DNA from: Anaerolineae bacterium
GTDB taxonomy: Bacteria; Chloroflexota; Anaerolineae; JAFGEY01
Direction: 5' to 3'
DNA length: 9,159 bases
Assembly (NCBI GenBank): GCA_016929205.1
Contig: JAFGJF010000149.1
Location: 1 to 9,159 of the forward strand
The position numbers and the translations under genes were made by a program. Position 1 is the stretch's first letter. Each line of letters begins with the position of its first letter. Shown one piece after another: positions 1 to 6,315 of the stretch. The notes beneath the pieces were generated by a model. That model worked only from the letters and a program-made list of their open reading frames with translations, searched no databases and was not told the origin of the DNA.

Positions 1-3
1 AGT

Positions 4-831
4 TCACACTCCAAATAAATAATCGATCAGGATCTGTTGTTCCCGAAAATCGGGTACGATGATATCCGCACCGGCCTGTACGAGACGATTGCGCTTCCAT
101 TCATCCACTCCCCGCCGCTTTGCCTCGTCGCTGGCGACGCCAACGGCAATGCCGCCAACTTTTTTTGTCTCTTCGATCTCGACAAACCCATCACCAAACG
201 CCAACAACTGGCTTCCTTCAAGATGGTGCTTGCGCAAAATGTCCTGGATCACCTGCGCCTTGGAAAATCGCTTGTACTCGTCGAGCGCGCCCAAGATCCG
301 ATCCTCAAAATAGGATACCAACCCCAGCGCCCCGGCTTCGTCGAGCACGTAAGGTTGATCGGTGCCGCTGGCCAGGTAGCAAGTTACGCCACGCTGTCGC
401 AGATGACTCAATACCTCAAAAGCGCCGGGCACCACCATATCACCCGCAGCAAGGGAACCGCTTCTTAACCCTTCTACGCGGTGCGCGATCCGCTTCCACA
501 ATCGATCCAGGTACATATGCTTGTAAGCGAGCGCCTCAAGCGGCTGGCCGCCCCGCCGTTCGATCTGATCGCACAGTTCGATCATCTGGTAAATTGTCTG
601 CTTGCCGGTCAGCCGATCCACAAACTCGGTCACGATATCCGAAAGCGCCTGCCTGGTCTCACCCGTACCCAGTTCGCACAAAATGTCGACCATCATCGGA
701 ATCATGACCCCTTGCCATCCCTCACGGATCAGCGACAATGTGCCATCAAAATCAAACAAAACAGAGCGAATTTGACCGCGGTGAATATGGGCATTGAGGA
801 TTTCGATCTCGGTATTGGCAAGAAAGGGCAT
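4..831 (-). CDS. HAD-superfamily hydrolase (predicted phosphatase)
   Basis: A 275-residue protein of the haloacid dehalogenase superfamily, which mostly hydrolyses small phosphate esters in the cytoplasm through a phospho-aspartate. Motif I is DFDGT at residues 27-31 (nucleophile D27, acid/base D29). Residues about 40-130 form a helical cap. Motif II is ASGT at 154-157, a motif III lysine is probably K187 or K191, and motif IV is GDGFVEIEE at 213-221 (D214, E218), a variant of the usual GDxxxD. The end is rich in charged residues (DEWKRNRL near 243-250). The ATG at 831 is chosen because GGAG lies about 9 nt upstream; the open frame extends to 954, but those codons overlap a decayed yhhN remnant in other frames. 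The substrate cannot be told from sequence; phosphoglycolate phosphatase would be an over-call. The stop codon is at 4-6, so the gene is complete. Confidence 0.88.
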   Translation of the reverse strand: MPFLANTEIEILNAHIHRGQIRSVLFDFDGTLSLIREGWQGVMIPMMVDILCELGTGETRQALSDIVTEFVDRLTGKQTIYQMIELCDQIERRGGQPLEALAYKHMYLDRLWKRIAHRVEGLRSGSLAAGDMVVPGAFEVLSHLRQRGVTCYLASGTDQPYVLDEAGALGLVSYFEDRILGALDEYKRFSKAQVIQDILRKHHLEGSQLLAFGDGFVEIEETKKVGGIAVGVASDEAKRRGVDEWKRNRLVQAGADIIVPDFREQQILIDYLFGV

Positions 832-857
832 TGCTTGTGTCTCCAGTCGAAAATGCG

Positions 858-1006
858 CTAGAAAAAGGACGCGCTCAAAGCGATCAACACCTGGCCCGTA
901 TAGTAAAATGCCGGGTTGATTCGATGGTACTTGACGGGTTGGCAAAGCGGCCAATCGCCAGGATCACGTCCGATACGTAAAACAAAACGGCCCCCAACGA
1001 AATCAT
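858..1006 (-). pseudogene. C-terminal remnant of a YhhN/TMEM86 lysoplasmalogenase gene
   Basis: About 50 codons of coding-like sequence remain between the NACHT gene and the HAD gene. The first frame reads LGAVLFYVSDVILAIGRF, the characteristic penultimate membrane segment of the YhhN/TMEM86 family (multi-pass enzymes that hydrolyse lysoplasmalogens). Near 905-908 the frame shifts by one base in an A4 run (T4 on the coding strand). The continuing frame reads FYYTGQVLIALSASFF and ends in TAG at 858-860, matching the family's last helix. Restoring one T gives continuous family-like sequence. Intact members have roughly 200-230 residues, so about three quarters of the gene is missing. Homology stops 0-7 nt from the TAA of the NACHT gene. 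The fragment ends only 26 nt before the HAD start, so the original layout was probably a yhhN-HAD operon. The indel might be a sequencing error; the 5' truncation is not. Confidence 0.8.
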
Positions 1007-1010
1007 CCTT

Positions 1011-3668
1011 TTACTCTGGCAACGACGGGCCATAGACGATACGAAAGCCCATATAGGGCCAACCCAGGCCGGGGTGTGCTTTGTCGAACGCGGAACAGCG
1101 AGCCTGATCGTGACTGTACCGGAACGCTCCACCGCGACGAACCTTGTATTGGGCCTGGTCGTCGACCCAATCATAACACCATTCCCACACGTTGCCGGCC
1201 ATATCCAGCACGCCGTAAGGGCTGGCGCCATCTGGATACATCCCAACGGGTGTCGTCGTGCCGATATTGCTTTCTGAGACATTGCAGCGCGTTTCATCGC
1301 CCGCCACATCCGCCGTCGACAATTGCCAACCGTTGCCCCATGGATAAGCGCGCTGAGGCATTGGATTATCCAGCATGCCATCGCCGCCGGCAATCGAAAT
1401 CGACACTCCGCCGCGAGCAGCCTTTTCCCACTCGGCGCTGGTTGGCAAACGAACGATGTAATTGCCTGGAACCCGTGCCCCTCTTTCAACACGATTCTGC
1501 CAAGTTTGAAACGAGGTCGTATGTATCCGGCCGGACAGCCAGCGGCAGAACGCGTCCGCATCTTTCCACGTGACCTGAACGACAGGGTGATTCCGGATGC
1601 TATCTGGCGGCCGGGTACCTTGCCAGTGATCTGGCGCTTTGTATCCAGTCTCCCCGACAAAGAATGCATACTGCGCATTGGTCACCGGGTAGCGAGCAAT
1701 CCAAAAAGCGCCCTGCTCGACAAGATGCGCATCGTCGCCCATACCTTGCCAAAAGGCAGATCGTGGCACCTGACACCACAACGGCTCCGATTGACACACA
1801 CCCGGACGTGGATCGTCTCCAGGAAGGCGAGCCAATATACTGCCGGCACTGGTCCGCTCAATAGGCGTGAGCATGCCGTAGTCCAGCAGCGCAGCCAATC
1901 CACACCTGACCCGCTCTAGCAATGGGGCAGCCCTTTCCGGAAACACTTTGTCCATTTCCAAAAAGGCTGCCTCAACCCGGGCCAGACATTCCCCGACCAG
2001 CCACACCTGCCGCCATTTATCTTTGGCGACTTGGGTCACCGTACTTTGATCCATTCTCTCCGGCAGCATCGACTGCGGGTACAATGCGTCCAGCACCTTT
2101 AAGACCAGACCCAGGTTCTCGTCCAACAAGATCAAGCGCCCGATCACAAACCCGATCACCTCTCGCCAGCGATAAAAATCTTCGTACGCCAGACGAGTAA
2201 TCAACTGCGGCAGTTCAGGCTGCGCTGCCAGGTAGCGCGCAGCAACGTAGGATTGCAGAGACAGATATGGGAAGGCAAAAAAACCGGGCCGAGTCTGCTC
2301 CAACAAGCCAGGGCGCGTCAGGATCCGGCTCACCAGTTCGCTCACCACCTGCCATTGCCCTTCGTGGCAGACGCTCGCCAGAGTGGCCCGCAAATCGGCC
2401 TCCGGCAGCTCGACCAGGCTGGTGCGCGGATCGAGGCGGGCATAGGACTGGTAGGTCACCTGGGCAACGGCCATACGCAATTCCTCAACGTTCAAAATCT
2501 GGAGCAAATTGCGCTCGTCTTGGCCTTTGCTCTCACTCCAATGTGCGAACGACAGGTTGATTAGCTGGTGGTAAAAGAGGGTCCGGTTTTGCGCGAGTTG
2601 TCCGTGCAACGTGCAAAGTAACGCGATCAAAGTCAGCAGCGAGCGTCGTTGTGCCAACTCGAACACGTCCTCACGACGCAGCAACGTGCAAAGCTGTCCG
2701 GTCAGATCGCGCGCTGCCGTTTCGTCGATCCACTCTTTGTGCAACAATTCGCCATACCATTGACGCACAAAACGATCCATCTGCTCGATATCCAGATCGG
2801 CGATACTGACATCAGTCAACCCGTTCACCGTGCAATCAAGCTCGCCATCCAGGCCAGGGTCACCTTGGGTGGTTATGATCCAGCAATTAGGCGTGTCCGC
2901 AAAACGACAAAAGAACGCTTCAACCGCCGGCGAGGCGTATTCCAGGCCGTCGAACAGAAACACAAGTCCCCCCGGTTCGATGAACTGCTTTTGCGCCTGC
3001 CCGGGCAATACGCCCAGTTCGGCGGCAATAAAAGACATCAAACCGTTTGCCGCACCATCGGCATATTTAGAGGTAGCAAAATCGTGCAAATCGATCGGCA
3101 CAGGAAACATTGGGCCATGTTTCCATCCCGGCTCTAGGCGCGCCAACCCAGAAAGCGCGCCGTTCGCCCCCTTTGATCCCGGTGTATGCTGTTCGGATAG
3201 CGCGCAAGCAAGAAAGGCGACAAACGTCGACCGCCCAGAACCAAGCGAACCCCGGATCAAAACGCGTTGTTCCTGGCCCACAACCTCTAGCAGTGAGAGT
3301 TGGCGCGTCTTGTCCCGCGAACTGCTTTGAGAAGACGCTGGCTCGACAGGCACGCGTGTCGTCGTATTCAACGACACGTACAACGCATATCGATCCAGAG
3401 TTTGACCGCTGTATTGAAGCGCTTTCCGCTTTTCATCCAACCCATAGATGTAAACCGTGCGATACCGTTTTTGCAGACGAAGCAGATAAGTTGTTTTAAC
3501 CCCTTCCAGATCCTGATTCGAAAGCGGCGGCGCTGGAGGCATTTCCTGGTCGGATGAATGCGCTGCAGCAGACCGTCTCGAAAAAAGGCGGACCCAGTTC
3601 CCCAGCCGCTCGCCCAACCGTTCCGGCTTGGTCTCTTTGCCGTTCAAAATATCGGGTTTTCTCGTCAT
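1011..3668 (-). CDS. NACHT (STAND) ATPase fused to FGE-sulfatase-like C-lectin-fold domain
   Basis: This is an 885-residue protein. Residues 50-110 resemble the short segment that precedes NACHT modules in many bacterial proteins. The NTPase core has Walker A GSLGSGRST at 140-148 and Walker B LVFLFDGLE at 235-243. A winged-helix and helical region follows, including FFAFPYLSLQSYVAARYL at 463-480, typical of the NACHT C-terminal part. Residues about 626-880 form a formylglycine-generating-enzyme (SUMF1/EgtB/PvdO) domain: RYPVTNAQY at 659-667, VRLPTSAEWEKAARGG at 739-754, MAGNVWEW at 823-830, RGG at 845-847 and GFR at 874-876. The two copper-binding catalytic cysteines of true FGE align with Y851 and A856, so it is probably a binding domain, not an enzyme. 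No transmembrane segment is seen. The ATG at 3668 forms an ATGA overlap with tgt. The open frame upstream to 3836 lies inside tgt and is rejected. The role is unknown; defence-type sensing is possible. Confidence 0.9.
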   Translation of the reverse strand: MTRKPDILNGKETKPERLGERLGNWVRLFSRRSAAAHSSDQEMPPAPPLSNQDLEGVKTTYLLRLQKRYRTVYIYGLDEKRKALQYSGQTLDRYALYVSLNTTTRVPVEPASSQSSSRDKTRQLSLLEVVGQEQRVLIRGSLGSGRSTFVAFLACALSEQHTPGSKGANGALSGLARLEPGWKHGPMFPVPIDLHDFATSKYADGAANGLMSFIAAELGVLPGQAQKQFIEPGGLVFLFDGLEYASPAVEAFFCRFADTPNCWIITTQGDPGLDGELDCTVNGLTDVSIADLDIEQMDRFVRQWYGELLHKEWIDETAARDLTGQLCTLLRREDVFELAQRRSLLTLIALLCTLHGQLAQNRTLFYHQLINLSFAHWSESKGQDERNLLQILNVEELRMAVAQVTYQSYARLDPRTSLVELPEADLRATLASVCHEGQWQVVSELVSRILTRPGLLEQTRPGFFAFPYLSLQSYVAARYLAAQPELPQLITRLAYEDFYRWREVIGFVIGRLILLDENLGLVLKVLDALYPQSMLPERMDQSTVTQVAKDKWRQVWLVGECLARVEAAFLEMDKVFPERAAPLLERVRCGLAALLDYGMLTPIERTSAGSILARLPGDDPRPGVCQSEPLWCQVPRSAFWQGMGDDAHLVEQGAFWIARYPVTNAQYAFFVGETGYKAPDHWQGTRPPDSIRNHPVVQVTWKDADAFCRWLSGRIHTTSFQTWQNRVERGARVPGNYIVRLPTSAEWEKAARGGVSISIAGGDGMLDNPMPQRAYPWGNGWQLSTADVAGDETRCNVSESNIGTTTPVGMYPDGASPYGVLDMAGNVWEWCYDWVDDQAQYKVRRGGAFRYSHDQARCSAFDKAHPGLGWPYMGFRIVYGPSLPE

Positions 3669-4765
3669 TCTCGCTCTTTCTTGAGAGCCAGCCTTTGCCG
3701 AATATTGGACATCAACTGTGCGTAAAATCGCAAATTGTGCATCGTTGCCAGGCGCAGCGCCAGCGTATCTCGGATATCGAACAGGTGGTGCAAATAGCTC
3801 CGTGAATAATGCGTACAACACGGGCAGTCGCACCATTCAGAGAGCGGCCGCGCATCGCGCTTGTATTGCTCGTCCTGGATATAGAGAAACGAATAGGCGA
3901 ATGGATCCGCCGGGTCGTTGAAACAGTACAGCCGGTGATGCCGCGCATCGCGGGTTGGCAGCACGCAGTCAAAGATCTGGTAACCCATCTCGACGCAGCG
4001 GACAATGTTCTCGGGACTGCCGACGCCCAGGGCGTACTTGAATCCGGACATCAGGTCCGCCGTGCAGGCCAGAATCTCTTCGGCCAGCCGGCCATCGCCG
4101 TCGAGCGGCCAACCGCCAAACCCATACCCATCAAACCCAATCGCCAGCAACTGATCGGCGCACTGCTTGCGCAGCGCCCGATCGAATCCCCCCTGGATCA
4201 CGCCGAACAACCTGGGACGTTGCCGGGGCAACAGGTGCCGGTTCTCTACTTGCCGTTCGAACTCGGCCTTGCATCGTTTGGCCCACGCTACCGTGCGCTG
4301 CACCGATTCAACGACCTGATCCCGGCCGGCTTGGGGGTGAGGGCAGTCATCCAGGCAGATCATGATGTCGGATCCAAGCGCGAATTGGATCTGTATCGAC
4401 TTTTCCGGCGTCAATTTGAGCCTGGGCTTGCCCTTGACGTCGACATTGGTAAACGTGATCCCTGCAGTGGCAATTGTGCCATAGCGCGCATTCTCGCGGA
4501 TCATCGACATGGCCTGGAACCCCCCTGAGTCGGATATGATCGGGTGCTGCCAGCCCATAAAATCGTGGATCCCACCCTGGCTCTTGATCAAGCCAGTGCC
4601 GGGCGTGTTGGCAAGATGCAGCGTATTGACCACGATTCCCTGAATGCCACATCGTTCCAGATCCTGGGCATCCACCGCACGCACCACTCCACGTGTGCCA
4701 TCAGGGAAAAAAGTGGGCAAAGGGCAGGTCCCATATGACGTATCGAGCGTCGCCAGGTCGGCCAT
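3665..4765 (-). CDS. tgt: tRNA-guanine transglycosylase (divergent Tgt)
   Basis: A 366-residue cytoplasmic enzyme that exchanges guanine for a 7-deazaguanine (preQ1 or queuine) at the wobble position of tRNAs with GUN anticodons. The core motifs are complete: SDSGGFQ at 78-84 (general acid/base D79), CLDDC at 137-141 (substrate-binding D139), GVIQGG at 188-193 (Q191), and FDCVLPTR at 265-272 with nucleophile D266. The zinc site is C312, C314, C317 and H343, with the same 26-residue spacing as the Zymomonas enzyme. Divergent positions are NTLHL instead of NTYHL, GFGGWPLD at 215-222 where most bacterial enzymes have GGLxVGE, and TRDARHH instead of TRNARNG. The chosen ATG at 4765 shares its A with the rsmI stop (TGATG); an in-frame TTG lies one codon earlier. 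The 3' end overlaps the NACHT gene by ATGA. The modified target might differ from canonical tRNA G34; DNA modification (DpdA-like) is less likely given the length and motifs. Confidence 0.9.
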   Translation of the reverse strand: MADLATLDTSYGTCPLPTFFPDGTRGVVRAVDAQDLERCGIQGIVVNTLHLANTPGTGLIKSQGGIHDFMGWQHPIISDSGGFQAMSMIRENARYGTIATAGITFTNVDVKGKPRLKLTPEKSIQIQFALGSDIMICLDDCPHPQAGRDQVVESVQRTVAWAKRCKAEFERQVENRHLLPRQRPRLFGVIQGGFDRALRKQCADQLLAIGFDGYGFGGWPLDGDGRLAEEILACTADLMSGFKYALGVGSPENIVRCVEMGYQIFDCVLPTRDARHHRLYCFNDPADPFAYSFLYIQDEQYKRDARPLSEWCDCPCCTHYSRSYLHHLFDIRDTLALRLATMHNLRFYAQLMSNIRQRLALKKERE

Positions 4766-5460
4766 CAATCCGCTGCTCCACCACTTGTGCCGCCAACGAC
4801 GACCACAAACTCACCGCGAGGAGCCCCTGCCTCCAGGAGCGAGATAGCATTGCTCAAGCAGCCGCGCCAGACCTCTTCATAGAGCTTGGTTAGCTCGCAG
4901 CACACGGCAACCTGTCGTTCGCCAAGTACCTCGTACGCGTCGCGTAAGGTATCCACCAGCCGGTAAGGAGATTCGTAAACCACCAGGGTGCGTCGATCCT
5001 GGATGTGCTCACCAAACAGGTCCCGCCGTGCTTTGGGCTTGCGCGGTGGAAAGCCCAAAAATACAAAGGGCGCGGTCGGCAGACCAGAAACAGCCAACGC
5101 CGTCATCAGTGCCGTCGGGCCGGGAACGGGAACCACCTTGATCCCCTTTTCAAGCACCACCTGCATCAACTCGTATCCAGGATCGGCCAACAGCGGCATC
5201 CCGGCCTCGGAAACCAGGGCCACGTCCGTGCGCTGCAACGCGTCCAGGATCGACTGCAAACGCGCCCGTTTCTTGCGATCGTAAGCATCGGTAAACCGCA
5301 TCATTGGGGTGTGAATATCATAACGCGACAACAATCGCTGCGTCTTGGACGGATTCTCAGCAGCGATCAAGCCCACTTGGTTCAGAACGTCCAGCGCGCG
5401 AGGCGTCATATCTTCCAGGTTGCCAATAGGCGTGCCGACGACGTATAGCATATGCGTCAC
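4765..5460 (-). CDS. rsmI: RsmI-like 16S rRNA (cytidine1402-2'-O)-methyltransferase, short divergent form
   Basis: A 231-residue SAM-dependent methyltransferase of the tetrapyrrole-methylase (SpoU-unrelated) fold that adds the 2'-O-methyl to C1402 in 16S helix 44. Family motifs are GTPIGNLED at 9-17, SEAGMPLLADPG at 84-95, PVPGPTA at 111-117, LGFPPRKPKARRD at 135-147, YES at 162-164, ELTKLYEEVWRG at 189-200 and a closing GEFVVVV at 216-222. The usual AEDTRxT is replaced by AENPSKT at 34-40 and SDAGTP by SEAGMP, both at conserved substrate-side loops. The protein lacks the roughly 50-residue C-terminal part found in E. coli RsmI. The GTG at 5460 is preferred over ATG at 5451 because GAGG lies about 7 nt upstream of it. 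It follows the 16S G1405 methyltransferase gene after 9 nt and shares TGATG with tgt. It may be the genome's only RsmI or a specialised paralogue. Confidence 0.88.
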   Translation of the reverse strand: MTHMLYVVGTPIGNLEDMTPRALDVLNQVGLIAAENPSKTQRLLSRYDIHTPMMRFTDAYDRKKRARLQSILDALQRTDVALVSEAGMPLLADPGYELMQVVLEKGIKVVPVPGPTALMTALAVSGLPTAPFVFLGFPPRKPKARRDLFGEHIQDRRTLVVYESPYRLVDTLRDAYEVLGERQVAVCCELTKLYEEVWRGCLSNAISLLEAGAPRGEFVVVVGGTSGGAAD

Positions 5461-5469
5461 ACGTGCACC

Positions 5470-6315
5470 TCAGCCGGGCTTTTCCACGACAAATGCCAGC
5501 TCGGTGGCAAACGCGAACCGTGTAACCGGCCACGTCCTGCCGGATATCATCTCGCTGAAGATATTTTCGTAATGTTTGACCATCCCCTTTTCACGGCGCC
5601 CCAGGCTTTTGACCGGAAACGTCACGACGATCCACGACACGTTCAAAGCATCCAGCAAGGCCAGCGTGCTGCCCTTTTGCTGCTGCTCCAGGCACGCGCT
5701 TGTTTTGAGCAGCAGAGCAAGATCGGCCCGTTCACCCGGTGGGCTGCAGAGAATATCCTGCAAATGTGCTTCTCCCTTTACGTGAGGCAAGGCAAAATAG
5801 CGGTTGAGAAATGCGATTCGCTTGCCATCGATGTCGTAAGCATGATACACCGCGTCATCCTCCAGGTCCATCCAGGGCAGAGCCAAAGGATTCAAACCAC
5901 AAGCGAGGTCGAGCAGAACCCGGGGAATGCCGGTGTGACCAAAAATCGTAGTAAAAAACTGATCCAAGATGTGCAGTCGTTCCCGCGTCGATGCGTGGAA
6001 CGACAATAGTTTGTGGCAGACAAGGCGGACCTCCGTCAGGCTGCAATCGGTTTGCGCCAAGACAAAAGCCCGTTCCAGATCCTGATAGGCCCGCCGGTAG
6101 TTGATCGACGATTCGTAGGCACCGTATACCTGGTGAAGCTTGGACTTGGTGGATTTGATGGCTTGTGTTAGCGTCGCCTGCCTGGTCCACTCTAGCGTCG
6201 CGATGCGCCGAACCGTGTCTGCGCATACCTGGCGATACCTGGGCGAAGACAACACATTTTCGACAATGGCCTCGATTGCACGTTCGATTTCATCTGTACC
6301 TGGCTTGTCACTCAT
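5470..6315 (-). CDS. ArmA/RmtB-like 16S rRNA (guanine1405-N7)-methyltransferase
   Basis: A 281-residue protein closely matching the aminoglycoside-resistance 16S methyltransferases (ArmA, RmtA-H, and the actinomycete producer enzymes Sgm, GrmA and FmrO; 250-280 residues). These use SAM to methylate N7 of G1405 in the ribosomal A site and protect against gentamicin/kanamycin-class drugs. The N-terminal helical domain has SPRYRQVCADTVRRI at 24-38 and KLLSFHASTRERL at 102-114; RmtB has SKKYRALCPDTVRRI and KALSLHASTKERL there. The SAM-binding core has LDLACGLNPLAL at 135-146, DID at 161-163, DLALLLKTSACLEQQ at 198-212 and VTFPVKSLGRREKGM at 231-245 (RmtB: VSFPTRSLGGRGKGM). The ATG at 6315 overlaps the stop of the REC-Roadblock gene by 8 bp. 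No good Shine-Dalgarno is visible, which fits translational coupling. The open frame to 6462 is inside the upstream gene. Family membership is clear; activity and target base are inferred. Confidence 0.88.
   Translation of the reverse strand: MSDKPGTDEIERAIEAIVENVLSSPRYRQVCADTVRRIATLEWTRQATLTQAIKSTKSKLHQVYGAYESSINYRRAYQDLERAFVLAQTDCSLTEVRLVCHKLLSFHASTRERLHILDQFFTTIFGHTGIPRVLLDLACGLNPLALPWMDLEDDAVYHAYDIDGKRIAFLNRYFALPHVKGEAHLQDILCSPPGERADLALLLKTSACLEQQQKGSTLALLDALNVSWIVVTFPVKSLGRREKGMVKHYENIFSEMISGRTWPVTRFAFATELAFVVEKPG

Noticed and set aside
832..954. N-terminal extension of the HAD protein by 41 residues
   Set aside because: This stretch overlaps the yhhN remnant in other frames, has no family similarity, and the ATG at 831 has a better ribosome-binding site.
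884..1678. A 264-codon minus-strand open frame overlapping the end of the NACHT gene
   Set aside because: Most of it lies in another frame of the well-supported FGE-like domain. Only its last 45 or so codons look like protein, and these are the yhhN remnant annotated separately.
1011..1763. Active formylglycine-generating enzyme or sulfatase maturase
   Set aside because: The catalytic cysteine positions are Tyr and Ala, and there is no sulfatase gene nearby.
3669..3836. N-terminal extension of the NACHT protein into tgt
   Set aside because: It overlaps the zinc-site region of tgt. The ATGA overlap at 3665-3668 is the typical coupled arrangement.
3809..4528. A 239-codon plus-strand open frame antisense to tgt
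   Set aside because: It is a shadow of a GC-rich coding region with no recognisable motif, ribosome-binding site or promoter.
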